The notes: generated from the letters alone by a model not told the origin. A stretch of DNA of 64,000 nt from Caulobacter sp. CCUG 60055 (GCF_022750545.1 NZ_PUIC01000004.1:1-64000); one strand, 5' to 3'; shown: positions 1 to 7,911, numbered from the stretch's first letter. Program-made: numbers and translations.

Positions 1-62
1 TTTTCCACGCCGATTCACACTCCTTTTCCTCGATGTTGCATGAAGCGCCGCCAACCGGCCGA

Positions 63-280
63 TCAGTCGAAGATGCGCGATCGCCGCTCGTTGCGCCGAT
101 AGTTGTCGTGACCATCGTCCCAAACGCGCCGACCTTCGAGACGAGCGGGCTCTCGGTTGGCGTGGCCGCTTCCGACGTCCGCTCCCGTTTGCGGGCCGGA
201 TCAGCGGCATCATCCTTCCGTGCGACCCCCAGCAGCTCTGCGAGCTGGCCGCGGTCGAGCCAGACGCCGCGGCACGGCAT
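63..280 (-). pseudogene. Broken zf-TFIIB zinc-ribbon protein remnant
   Basis: The ATG at 280-278 overlaps the terC stop (TGATG), and the first residues read MPCRGVWLDRGQL. This matches the second half of the TFIIB-type zinc ribbon (CPRCRGVWLDRGEL) of small bacterial zf-TFIIB proteins. The first CxxC knuckle is missing. The usual acidic/Arg-rich C-terminus appears in another frame (WDDGHDNYRRNERRSRIFD, stop at 65-63). The gene therefore looks both 5'-truncated and frameshifted. The ATG frame itself stays open to the window edge, so another short protein is not excluded. Family assignment rests on the VWLDRG motif and is inference. Confidence 0.5.
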
Positions 281-1269
281 CAGAACTTGCCTTTCACGGC
301 AGGGGCGGGATTGCGGGTCCGCCACAGCGAATAGACGATGCCGGCGGCGAGGATCGCGAAAGTGGCGCCGAGCGACCAGATGGCGGGAAATTTGTCGAGC
401 CCGAGGAAATCGGCGACGAAGATCTTCGAGCCGATGAAGATCAGCAGCACGGCAAGCGCCTGCTTGAGGTAAGCGAAGCGGTGCAGAACGGCAGCAAGTG
501 CAAAATAGAGCGCGCGAAGCCCCAGGATCGCGAAGATATTCGACGTGTACACAATGTAGGGATCGGTGGTGATCGCGAAGATCGCGGGCACTGAGTCCAC
601 CGCGAAAATCACGTCCGCGATCTCGATCAGGATCAGCGCGAGGAAGAGCGGCGTCATATAGCGCACCGGCCGCCCCGTCCTCGGGTCCGGCAGCTTCACC
701 AGGAAGCGCTCACCGTGCAACTCCTCGGTCACGCGGAAGCGGCGGCGGATCAGCTTGAGGACCGGGTTCTTTGAGAGATCGGTCTCCTTGTCACCCAGCG
801 CCAGCATCTTGATCCCGGTCAGGATAAGGAAGGCCGCAAAGACGTAGAGAACCCACGCAAACTCGGCGACCAGCGTGGCGCCGATGCCGATCATGATCGC
901 GCGTAGAACGATGACGCCGAGAATGCCCCAGAACAGCACGCGATGCTGATACTGACGTGGTACCGCGAAGTAGCCGAAGATCAACGCGATCACAAAGACG
1001 TTGTCGAGCGCCAGGCTCTTTTCGACGACGAAGCCGGTGAGATACTGGATGCCCGCGGTTTCGCCCAGCTGCAACCAAACGAGGCCGGCGAAGGAGACTC
1101 CAAGCACGATGTAGCCTGCCGAGAGCACGAGGCTTTCGCGCACGCCAATCTCTTTCTGCTTGCGATGCAGGACACCGAGGTCCAGCGCGAGCAGCACACC
1201 GACGATCGACACAAAGCCCAGCCACATCCAAGCGGGGTTGCCGAGCCAATCGAGCAGTAGGAATTCCAA
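280..1269 (-). CDS. TerC/Alx-family integral membrane protein
   Basis: About 329 residues with seven or more hydrophobic helices. It carries the two acidic TerC signatures, one near residue 85 (EKSLALDNVFV) and one in the second half (EIADVIFAVDSVPAI). Family members are linked to tellurite resistance and, for Alx/MntP-like relatives, to manganese export or pH response. I chose the TTG at 1269-1267 because GGGAGG lies just upstream and the product then starts MEFLLLDW, as in relatives. An in-frame upstream start at 1338 would add 23 residues of unlike composition. The gene lies in a lower-GC block with island features, and its upstream region holds two hairpins. Substrate is not deducible from the sequence. 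Confidence 0.88.
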   Translation of the reverse strand: MEFLLLDWLGNPAWMWLGFVSIVGVLLALDLGVLHRKQKEIGVRESLVLSAGYIVLGVSFAGLVWLQLGETAGIQYLTGFVVEKSLALDNVFVIALIFGYFAVPRQYQHRVLFWGILGVIVLRAIMIGIGATLVAEFAWVLYVFAAFLILTGIKMLALGDKETDLSKNPVLKLIRRRFRVTEELHGERFLVKLPDPRTGRPVRYMTPLFLALILIEIADVIFAVDSVPAIFAITTDPYIVYTSNIFAILGLRALYFALAAVLHRFAYLKQALAVLLIFIGSKIFVADFLGLDKFPAIWSLGATFAILAAGIVYSLWRTRNPAPAVKGKF

Positions 1270-1325
1270 ATGCCGCCTCCCTGTCATGGAGTGCGGCTCG
1301 ATCGGGAGCGTAGGATCGGACCCGG

Positions 1326-1372
1326 GCATCGAGCGCACTCGATGCGGTCCGACATCACGACCATCATGGTCG
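1326..1372 (-). promoter_or_regulatory. Two hairpins upstream of terC-type gene
   Basis: The region just upstream of the TTG start contains a perfect 8-bp stem with a 4-nt loop (1326-1333 / 1338-1345). A 6-bp stem with a 3-nt loop (1358-1363 / 1367-1372) follows. They could form a structured leader. I could not match the conserved core of the yybP-ykoY manganese riboswitch, so no riboswitch call is made. Confidence 0.35.
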
Positions 1373-1817
1373 CCAGAGGGGCCCGGCCCGCGACGGTCAT
1401 ATAGGAAGCGCCCAGACTAGCCACAAGGGAAGATGCTTCAAACGCAAAGATCAGATCGGCCTTACGGCCTGACCACGCTTGATCGGCAATCTCATCACTG
1501 GATCCGCGCGGTCATTCGGCTCATTTCTGCGCCGCGTTGCACGCTGTGCTGGAGTTGCTTGAAAAGCGGACCGTGGGCGACGATCGTCGACCACCCGACC
1601 GAACGAGCGCGGCCCGTCCGATTCTTATCCGTGGGTGTCCGCGGCCACTACCACCGCTTGTCCGCCCTTCCCGTCCGAAGGTGAAAGTCCCATTCGTAGC
1701 GGGCAACCGCATGCGCCAGCGTGCGGAAACCTGCCGGAACGTGTTCGCACCGCCTTGTGTGATCCTTGGCTAAAAGTGCGTCGGCGGGCGCCGCGAATGC
1801 GAGATGTGGAGCTAAGC
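1373..1817. other. Intergenic stretch without recognisable gene
   Basis: About 445 bases between the divergent terC-type gene and the AlpA-like gene. Several short open frames exist on both strands, but none has a convincing ribosome binding site or recognisable motifs. No tRNA or terminator was seen. Confidence 0.5.
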
Positions 1818-2048
1818 ATGGACCCTAGGAGATATCTCACTGCCGAAGAAGTCGCGGAGCGCTACCGTGGCAGCATCTCGATAGGCACTCTACGCAACTG
1901 GCGGGCTATGAGAATCGGGCCGACTTTCATCAAGATCGGCAAAGCCGTGCTGTATCCCGTTGACGAACTCGATGCCTGGGACGAGAAGAACCGCGTGACC
2001 TGCCGTGCATCAACGCGCCTCGGCATGAGGGGTCAGGATCAGGTGTGA
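1818..2048 (+). CDS. AlpA/excisionase-like small DNA-binding protein
   Basis: A 76-residue protein with the winged-helix/MerR-like layout of the AlpA/excisionase (HTH_17) family. It has RRYLTAEEVAERYR, a turn, TLRNWRAMRIGPTFIKIG as recognition region, then VLYPVDELDAWDEKN. Such proteins control excision or expression of prophages and integrative elements. The ATG at 1818 is preferred because GGAG sits 6 bases upstream. A longer in-frame start upstream has no Shine-Dalgarno. It lies about 100 bases before a truncated radC tail, which fits an element boundary, but no integrase is visible in the window. Confidence 0.75.
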   Translation: MDPRRYLTAEEVAERYRGSISIGTLRNWRAMRIGPTFIKIGKAVLYPVDELDAWDEKNRVTCRASTRLGMRGQDQV

Positions 2049-2153
2049 TGATCACCCAGGTGCACGATTTGCCGATCTCAGTTGCCGACCTCACCCAACT
2101 TACGCATCACCAATTTCTAGCGCAACTACAGCAGGTTAGTCGATCATAGCAGA

Positions 2154-2318
2154 CTCCTCCATAACCATCCGTCCGGCGACCCGACGCCCTCGGCCGCCGA
2201 CGTCGCCATGACCCGCCAGGTGGTCGAGGCCGGACGCAGCCTGAACATCACCGTGCACGACCATCTGGTCGTCGGCCGCGAAGGCGTGGCAAGCTTCAAG
2301 GCGCTGCGCCTGTTTTGA
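2154..2318 (+). pseudogene. radC: radC 3' fragment, copy 1 (54 codons)
   Basis: The reading frame from [13 protein letters not shown] through [20 protein letters not shown] to TGA is the C-terminal end of the RadC/JAB-MPN metalloprotease-fold protein. It contains the HxH...SxxD signature (HNHPSGD). Everything upstream of the HNH motif is absent, and the sequence before 2154 is unrelated, so this is a truncated copy. Its last 48 identical bases recur at 3121-3168. Confidence 0.85.
2255..2302 (+). repeat. 48-bp direct repeat, copy 1 (att-like)
   Basis: Perfect 48-base match to 3121-3168, lying in the radC 3' end. Downstream the two copies diverge only at synonymous positions (both encode KALRLF-stop). 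That is the pattern expected of attL/attR halves after integration at the end of a gene. Confidence 0.85.
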
Positions 2319-2427
2319 GTCCCGCCCACCGAACGAGACAAACCACTGCGGCTCGCAGCGGACGGGCTTTCGAAGTGGGGTGGATTGTGGCTGTCGAGGC
2401 TGGACAGGGATTTTTGATCATAATCCA

Positions 2428-2859
2428 ATGAACTTGCGCCTCGCCCTTTTCGCCATCTGCTTCGCCGGTCAAGCTGCTGCGTCGCCACTAGCGAGCACCT
2501 CCTACCCTGCAGTCGCACTACCCGAGCGTGAATGCGTCGCGCGCGGCGGGCGTTGGGCCGGAAGTTGTTCGGGGCCGCTCAAGGGAGAGCCCTTGCCCCT
2601 AAGCCCAGAAATCGAAACCACGATAGTTCAAGCCCTGGCCAAGACGGACAGCCATCCCGTCAAGATTTTGGTCGCCACCAGGGAACGGCGCGAAGGCGAG
2701 GAAGTGGTGTGCGGTCTCTACTCAGATCGTGAGGCGGGCGCTCAAGACAGAGCGCGGCCCTTCAGTTGGAGCAACGGCAGACTGATCATGTCTCGGGGAC
2801 CGGACTGGAATATCGGGACCGCTTGTCTAATCACAAACTACCATGCTCCCTTGCCGTAA
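2428..2859 (+). CDS. Secreted hypothetical protein
   Basis: A 143-residue protein beginning with a clear signal peptide (MNLRLALFAICFAGQAAASP). The mature part has three or four cysteines, including a CVARGGRWAGSC pair, and ends NYHAPLP. I do not recognise the family. The start is placed at 2428 because the signal peptide begins there; the Shine-Dalgarno is weak. It lies between the two radC tails together with a second small gene, in sequence of visibly lower GC than the backbone, so it is probably cargo of the inserted segment. Confidence 0.6.
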   Translation: MNLRLALFAICFAGQAAASPLASTSYPAVALPERECVARGGRWAGSCSGPLKGEPLPLSPEIETTIVQALAKTDSHPVKILVATRERREGEEVVCGLYSDREAGAQDRARPFSWSNGRLIMSRGPDWNIGTACLITNYHAPLP

Positions 2860-2869
2860 GGACGCGACC

Positions 2870-3100
2870 GTGGTTGCCAAGTCCACCCGCACGCCTCAGG
2901 CAATAGCCTCCCTGATCAACGGCTTCCTGAATGGGACTGACGAATGGGCCTGGGATGACTTCGAGTCAGTCCCCCTCGCCGACCCGTCTCTAGAATCGAT
3001 ACGACAACGAGCGATCCCGATGGGGCCGCCCGATGCCGATGAAGCGGGAATCCGTGGCTTGCTCGCCGAGTTGACGGCGTGCTTCCCGGACATCGCTTGA
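2870..3100 (+). CDS. Small acidic hypothetical protein
   Basis: A 76-residue, acidic, cytosolic-looking protein with a WAWDDFESVPLADPSLESIRQRA core and a leucine-rich C-terminus. The GTG at 2870 is preferred because AAGGA lies 7 bases upstream. An ATG at 2843 would overlap the preceding gene by 17 bases. The W-x-WDDF...DP...IR pattern resembles small uncharacterised proteins found widely in proteobacteria, but I cannot assign a role. Pairing with the secreted neighbour is possible and untested. Confidence 0.55.
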   Translation: MVAKSTRTPQAIASLINGFLNGTDEWAWDDFESVPLADPSLESIRQRAIPMGPPDADEAGIRGLLAELTACFPDIA

Positions 3101-3120
3101 GATAGACATTCGCCCGCCGC

Positions 3121-3168
3121 GCACGACCATCTGGTCGTCGGCCGCGAAGGCGTGGCAAGCTTCAAGGC
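3121..3168 (+). repeat. 48-bp direct repeat, copy 2 (att-like)
   Basis: Identical to 2255-2302. It is followed by the backbone-side radC ending and then the dipeptidase gene. Confidence 0.85.
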
Positions 3169-3184
3169 CTTGCGGCTGTTCTGA
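3122..3184 (+). pseudogene. radC: radC 3' fragment, copy 2 (20 codons plus stop)
   Basis: Encodes [20 protein letters not shown]-stop, the same C-terminal end as copy 1, with no upstream RadC sequence. The tail uses GCC-TTG-CGG-CTG-TTC codons, whereas copy 1 uses GCG-CTG-CGC-CTG-TTT. The two ends therefore come from different radC lineages joined in the identical block. Confidence 0.85.
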
Positions 3185-3211
3185 CGTCTGTTCGTTTTCG
3201 GGGGAACCATC

Positions 3212-4447
3212 ATGCTTTTGCGCAACGCCGTCTCGGCCCTGGCCCTGGTCGCCGCCATCACCGCGCCCGCCCTGGCGGCCGCGCCGAAGCCCAAACCCCG
3301 ACCCGCGGCCGCGTCCGAGCTGATCATGCTCGACACCCACCTCGACACGCCGGTCAATTTCGGCCGCGTCGACTGGGACATCATGGCCGACAACAGCGCC
3401 GATCCGTTCTCGCAGGTCGACTATCCGCGCATGGTCAGGGGCGGCCTGACCGGCGGCTTCTTCGCCATCTACATCGCCCAGGGCCCGCTGACGGCGGAAG
3501 GCTACGCCGCCGCCCGCGACGAGGCCCTGATGCGCGCCGTCTGGATCCGCGAGATGGTCGCCCGCCATTCCGACCGCTTCGCCCTGGCCTTCGCCGCCGA
3601 CGACGCCGCGCGCATCGCCGCCCAGCACAAGCGCGTCGTCTTCCAGAGCATGGAGAACAGCTATCCCCTCGGCGAGGACCTGACGCTGCTGCGGACCTTC
3701 TACGACCTGGGCCTGCGGCTGGCCGGGCCGGTGCACTTCCGCAACAACCAGTTCGCCGACAGCGCCACCGACACGCCGCGCTGGCACGGCCTCAGCCCGC
3801 TGGGCAAGGCCTGGGTGGCCGAGGCCAACCGGCTGGGGATCATGATCGACGCCTCGCACGCCTCGGACGATGTCTTCGACCAGCTGCTGACCGTGTCGAA
3901 GACGCCCATCGTCCTGTCGCATTCCGGCTGCAAGGCGGTGTTCGACCACCCGCGCAACCTCGACGACGGGCGCCTGCGCAAGCTGGCGGCGGCCGGCGGC
4001 GTCATCCAGATCAACAGCGTCTATCTGAAGCCCAGGACCAAGCTCGATCCGGCCACCCGCGCCGACCAGGACCGCGTCGACGCGGATAAGGACCGCCTCT
4101 CGACCCTGAGCGCCGCCGAGATCGGCCGCCTCAAGGCCGAGCAGCGCCGGATCGACGCCAAGTATCCGCCGCCGGCCAGCTTCGACGACTTCATGGCCAA
4201 CCTGCTGCACGCGCTCAAGGTCGCGGGCGTCGACCATGTCGGCGTCGGGGCCGACTGGGACGGCGGCGGCGGCGTCGTGGGCATGAAGGACGTCGCCGAC
4301 CTGCCCAAGATCAACGCCCGCTTGCGGCAGGCCGGCTATTCCGAAGCCGATCTGCGCAAGATCTGGAGCGGCAACATCCTGCGGGTGATGCGTCAGGCCG
4401 AGGCCAACAAGGCGACGGCGGCCAAGGCCGCGACGCCGGCGGGCTAG
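3212..4447 (+). CDS. Membrane dipeptidase (peptidase M19, renal dipeptidase family)
   Basis: A 411-residue exported zinc dipeptidase. A signal peptide (residues 1-24, ending ALAAA) is followed by the HxD zinc pair (DTHLDTP, H43/D45). Also present are the bridging Glu segment (MENSYPLGED), GPVHFRNN, the DASH motif (IMIDASHASD), LSHSGC and the C-terminal GVGADWDGGG. Family members cleave dipeptides, including some with D-residues, in the periplasm. Length and all metal-binding motifs are normal for M19. It starts 27 bases after the radC tail, and its stop overlaps by 4 bases the end of a convergent acetyltransferase. Confidence 0.93.
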   Translation: MLLRNAVSALALVAAITAPALAAAPKPKPRPAAASELIMLDTHLDTPVNFGRVDWDIMADNSADPFSQVDYPRMVRGGLTGGFFAIYIAQGPLTAEGYAAARDEALMRAVWIREMVARHSDRFALAFAADDAARIAAQHKRVVFQSMENSYPLGEDLTLLRTFYDLGLRLAGPVHFRNNQFADSATDTPRWHGLSPLGKAWVAEANRLGIMIDASHASDDVFDQLLTVSKTPIVLSHSGCKAVFDHPRNLDDGRLRKLAAAGGVIQINSVYLKPRTKLDPATRADQDRVDADKDRLSTLSAAEIGRLKAEQRRIDAKYPPPASFDDFMANLLHALKVAGVDHVGVGADWDGGGGVVGMKDVADLPKINARLRQAGYSEADLRKIWSGNILRVMRQAEANKATAAKAATPAG

Positions 4448-5022
4448 GGCGCGCCGGCCCGGCCGGGGTTGTCGATCGCATAGAGGAGGTGCGGCCGCAA
4501 AGGATCGCCCGGCGGCACGGTGACGTCCTCGAAGGCGACGGTCGGGCGCATGCCGATCTTCTCCATCGCCCGCTGCGACGGCAGGTTGATCTTGGAGGTG
4601 TAGCCGATCACCCGGCCGAGCCTGAGAACGCTCCAGGCGAAATCCAGGCACGCCGCCGAGATTTCGGCGGCGTAGCCCTGCCGCCAGAAGGCCCGCCCCA
4701 GGATCCAGCCGAGCTCGATGCGGTCCTCGCCTGGGGCCTCGTCGCCGGCGACCGACAGGCCCGCGCCGCCGATCAGCACCCCGTCGGCCTTGCGGCGGAC
4801 GGCCATGAAGCCGAAGCCGTCACGCGCGTGCTGGGCGATGGCCTCGTCGATCAAGGCGTCGGTCTCGGCCGCGTCGAGGACGCTGGGATAGTAATAGCGC
4901 CGCACCTCGGGGTCGGCGTTGATGGCGGCGAAGGGCGCGCGGTCGGCGTCGGTCCAGGCGCGCAGCAGCAGGCGCTCGGTCTCCAGCGCCATGGGGACGG
5001 CCGCGCCGGGTTTGCTCGACAT
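4444..5022 (-). CDS. GNAT acetyltransferase, RimJ/RimL type
   Basis: A 192-residue single-domain GNAT protein. It begins ETERLLLRAWTDADRAPFAAINAD and has the RimJ/L-type FGFMAVRRKADGVLIGGAGL beta strands. The acetyl-CoA motif A region (ELGWILGRAFWRQGYAAEI) and a closing strand (NLPSQRAMEKIGM) follow. It presumably acetylates an N-terminal or small-molecule amine; the substrate is unknown. It is convergent with the dipeptidase and divergent from the ecotin gene. Confidence 0.88.
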   Translation of the reverse strand: MSSKPGAAVPMALETERLLLRAWTDADRAPFAAINADPEVRRYYYPSVLDAAETDALIDEAIAQHARDGFGFMAVRRKADGVLIGGAGLSVAGDEAPGEDRIELGWILGRAFWRQGYAAEISAACLDFAWSVLRLGRVIGYTSKINLPSQRAMEKIGMRPTVAFEDVTVPPGDPLRPHLLYAIDNPGRAGAP

Positions 5023-5159
5023 GATCGTTCTCCGACCCCGTGGGCGGTCGACGCCCGGGCGCGCGATCCTGTAGCCGGGCTCCGACCGAATGCAACCTCG
5101 CGGGCTCCTGGCTGTTTCGCAAGGTGACGGCCGGAACGTCCGGCGACAGGAGCCCGAGC

Positions 5160-5669
5160 ATGGTCCATCTGAAGCCCGGCCTTTTCACCCTTTGCGCCGC
5201 CGCCGTGGCGCTCGCCGCCGCCGGCGGCCCGAGCGAGGCCCGCTCGCCGCCGCGTCCCGAGCCGCAGCCCGACGCCCGGGACCTGCGCGCCTTCCCCGAC
5301 GCCGCGCGCGGTCAGGTCCGGCGGGTGATCCGCCTGCCGCCGGCCCGGGACGAGGGCGCGCTCAAGGTGGAGCTGATCGTCGGCCGCACGGTCTTGGCCG
5401 ACTGCAACCAGCGCGCCTTCGGCGGCAAGCTGGAACAGCGCACGGCCCAGGGCTGGGGCTACGACTACTATGTGCTGCGCGACCTGACGCCGGGCCCTTC
5501 GACCCTGATGGCCTGTCCGCGCGGCTCGGCCCAGCGCCGCTTCGTCGGCGTCGCCGACGAGACGCTGATCCGCTACAACAGCCGCCTGCCGCTGGTGGTC
5601 TACACGCCGCGAGACGTCGAACTCCGCTACCGGGTCTGGCAGGCGGGACCGGAACAGCAGGCGCCCTAG
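5160..5669 (+). CDS. eco: Ecotin-type periplasmic serine protease inhibitor
   Basis: A 169-residue protein with a signal peptide (to about residue 27). The mature part aligns closely with E. coli ecotin: ALKVELIVGRT, DCNQRAFGGKLE, GWGYDYYV, STLMACP, RYNSRLPLVVYTP, RYRVW. The P1 residue is Met117 in the reactive loop STLM-ACP. The loop disulfide cysteines are Cys82 and Cys119. Ecotin inhibits a broad range of chymotrypsin-fold proteases as a periplasmic dimer. AGGAG precedes the ATG at 5160. It is a single gene next to an exported peptidase but transcribed separately. Confidence 0.93.
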   Translation: MVHLKPGLFTLCAAAVALAAAGGPSEARSPPRPEPQPDARDLRAFPDAARGQVRRVIRLPPARDEGALKVELIVGRTVLADCNQRAFGGKLEQRTAQGWGYDYYVLRDLTPGPSTLMACPRGSAQRRFVGVADETLIRYNSRLPLVVYTPRDVELRYRVWQAGPEQQAP

Positions 5670-5679
5670 CCGCGCGCCG

Positions 5680-6303
5680 TCAGACGGCCGCTTCCCACGC
5701 CCTGAACTCGGGCGTCGCCAGCAGGGCCTCGCAATAAGCGCCGGCCGCGCCCGTGTCGCCGTGGTCGGACAGCTTCACGCCGTAGGTGCGGAAACGCGTC
5801 GCGACGGGCGTGTAGAAGGCGTCGGCGATCGACCAGCCGCCGAGCAGGAACGGCCCCTCGGCGCCGAACCGGGCGCGCAGGTCGCTCCACAGGGCGACGA
5901 TGCGGCGGACGTCCTTGCGGGTCGCCTCCGACAGGTCGGCGTCGTGGCGGGCGTCGATCTCCATCGGGCACTCGCCGCGCAGCGAGGTGAAGCCCGAATG
6001 CATCTCGGCCGCCGCCGCGCGGCCCAGGGCGCGAGCCGCCGGGTCTTGCGGCCACAGCCGGGCGGCCGGGAACTTCTCGGCGAGGTATTCGCAGATCGCC
6101 AGGGAATCCCAGATCGTCAGGTCGCCGTCCTTGAGCACCGGCACCAGCCGTGACGGCGAGTGGGCCGAGATGGCGGTCTCGGAGGCCGTCGCCTGCCGCA
6201 GCTGAATCACCGTCTCGACGAAGGGCGCGCCGGTGCGCTTCAGCGCCAGCCACGGCCGCAGGGACCAGGACGACCAGTTCTTGGTGCCGATGACGATTTC
6301 CAT
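5680..6303 (-). CDS. Glutathione S-transferase family protein
   Basis: A 207-residue GST. The N-terminal thioredoxin-like domain starts EIVIGTKNWSSWSLRPWLALK, where the Ser pair after TKNW sits at the usual catalytic position. It continues through the conserved cis-Pro/GSH-binding part (RLVPVLKDGDLTIWDSLAICEYLAE). The C-terminal helical domain runs from about residue 85. Substrate is unknown. It is convergent with the ecotin gene, with only 10 bases between the stops. Confidence 0.9.
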   Translation of the reverse strand: MEIVIGTKNWSSWSLRPWLALKRTGAPFVETVIQLRQATASETAISAHSPSRLVPVLKDGDLTIWDSLAICEYLAEKFPAARLWPQDPAARALGRAAAAEMHSGFTSLRGECPMEIDARHDADLSEATRKDVRRIVALWSDLRARFGAEGPFLLGGWSIADAFYTPVATRFRTYGVKLSDHGDTGAAGAYCEALLATPEFRAWEAAV

Positions 6304-6409
6304 GCCCGCTTCCTCCGCACGCCGCGCAAATGGCTGGCGCAGCCCTAGCTTGGGGTTAGAGTGGCGACAAGAATTAGAACAACTGTTTCACCGGGAAGGG
6401 AATGCGTAC

Positions 6410-7861
6410 ATGACCGACGCCGTCGCGCCGGCCGGCTTGACGTCTCGCGCCAAGCCGCTGTTTTCGGAAGGCTACAAGCGCTGGGTCCTCGGGTTGCTGC
6501 TCGTGGTCTACACCAGCAACTTCATCGACCGCACCATCATCGCTTATCTGGCTCCGGCCCTGCGCGCCGACCTCAAGCTGACGGCGACCCAGATCGGCCT
6601 GCTGCAGGGACCCGCCTTCGCCGTCCTCTACGCGCTGCTGGGCCTGCCCATCGCCCGGCTGGCCGAGCGCAAGAGCCGCGTCTCGATCATCGCCGTCTGC
6701 CTGGCGGCGTGGTCGGCCTTCACCGCCCTGTGCGGCGTGGCCCAAAACTTCCTGGTCCTGCTGCTGTTCCGCGTCGGCGTCGGCGTCGGCGAGGCCGGCT
6801 GCTCGCCCCCGGCCCATTCGCTGATCTCGGACTATTACGAACCGAAGAAGCGGGCGACGGCGCTGTCGATCTATTCGTTCGGCATTCCGCTCGGCACCAT
6901 GATCGGTGCGGTGGCCGGCGGCTGGATCGCCCAGAACCTGAGCTGGCGCGCCGCCTTCCTGATCGTCGGCCTGCCGGGCCTCGTGCTGGCCCTGATCGTC
7001 AAGCTGGGGATCAAGGAGCCGCCGCGCGGCCATTCCGAAGCCGCCCCCGTCCCGGAGCTGCCCAGCGACGCCACGGTCGAGCCGCAGGCGGCGCCGCCCT
7101 CGCTGCTCCAGGTGTTCAAGGTGCTGTTCAGCCGCTGGTCGTGGATCCACCTGGCGCTGGGCGTGATGCTGGCCTCGTTCGCCGGCTACGGCGTCGGCGC
7201 GTTCGTGCCGCAATACTTCACCAGCACCTTCGGGTTGAACCTCGCCAAGGTCGGTCTGGTCTTCGGGCTGATCGGCGGCTTCTCGGCCGGGGCCGGCACG
7301 CTGCTCGGCGGCTTCCTGACCGACCGCCTCGGCCGCTCGGACGGCAAGTGGTACGCCCTGGTGCCGGCCATCGGCCTGCTGGTCGCCACGCCGGTCTACC
7401 TGCTGGCCTACAGCCGCGACGCCTGGACCACGGCGGCGCTGCTGCTGCTGATCCCAGGGATCTTCCACTACACCTATCTGGGCCCGACCTTCGCGGCCAC
7501 GCACAACCTGGTCGAGCCGCGCATGCGGGCGACGGCGACGGCCATCCTGTTCCTGGTGCTGAACCTGATCGCCCTGGGGGCGGGGCCGGTGTTCACCGGC
7601 TGGCTGGCGGACCTGTTCAGCCAGCACGCCTTCGCCAGCCAGGGCCTGGGCGCCTTCCAGGCCGCCTGTCCCGGCGGCAAGGCCGTGGCCGGCGCCTCGG
7701 CCGAGGCGGCGGCGGCCTGCCGCGGCGCGGTCGGCCTGGGCGCGCGCCACGCCATCCTGGCCACGACGCTGATCTACGCCTGGGCCGGAGTGCACTACCT
7801 GCTGGCGGCGGTCAGCCTGGGCCGCGACCTCAAGGCCGCGGCGGCGAAGAGGGCCGCCTGA
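6410..7861 (+). CDS. MFS transporter, spinster-like
   Basis: A 483-residue protein with about 12 transmembrane helices. It has the MFS motif A-like loop (GLPIARLAERKSRVSII) between helices 2 and 3 and GVGVGEAGCSPPAHSLISDYY in helices 4-5. The second half repeats the fold (GGFLTDRLGRSDGKWY). The YTSNFIDRTIIAYLAPALRADL opening is typical of spinster-type alphaproteobacterial transporters; the cargo is unknown. The ATG at 6410 has GGGAAGGG upstream. An insert near residues 430-455 (CPGGKAVAGASAEAAAACRG) lies in a loop before the last helix. Confidence 0.9.
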   Translation: MTDAVAPAGLTSRAKPLFSEGYKRWVLGLLLVVYTSNFIDRTIIAYLAPALRADLKLTATQIGLLQGPAFAVLYALLGLPIARLAERKSRVSIIAVCLAAWSAFTALCGVAQNFLVLLLFRVGVGVGEAGCSPPAHSLISDYYEPKKRATALSIYSFGIPLGTMIGAVAGGWIAQNLSWRAAFLIVGLPGLVLALIVKLGIKEPPRGHSEAAPVPELPSDATVEPQAAPPSLLQVFKVLFSRWSWIHLALGVMLASFAGYGVGAFVPQYFTSTFGLNLAKVGLVFGLIGGFSAGAGTLLGGFLTDRLGRSDGKWYALVPAIGLLVATPVYLLAYSRDAWTTAALLLLIPGIFHYTYLGPTFAATHNLVEPRMRATATAILFLVLNLIALGAGPVFTGWLADLFSQHAFASQGLGAFQAACPGGKAVAGASAEAAAACRGAVGLGARHAILATTLIYAWAGVHYLLAAVSLGRDLKAAAAKRAA

Positions 7862-7911
7862 GCCGGCCTCCTCGCCGCCCCGACTCCCCAAGCCCCCGGG
7901 GAGCCCCGGGA

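Noticed and set aside
1270-1440. yybP-ykoY manganese riboswitch upstream of the terC-type gene
   Set aside because: The conserved GGGGAGUAG-type core and partner loop could not be found; only simple hairpins are visible.
2990-4651. Open frame of 553 codons on the minus strand over the dipeptidase gene
   Set aside because: Antisense shadow produced by high GC third positions. The plus-strand M19 peptidase with all zinc motifs explains the sequence.
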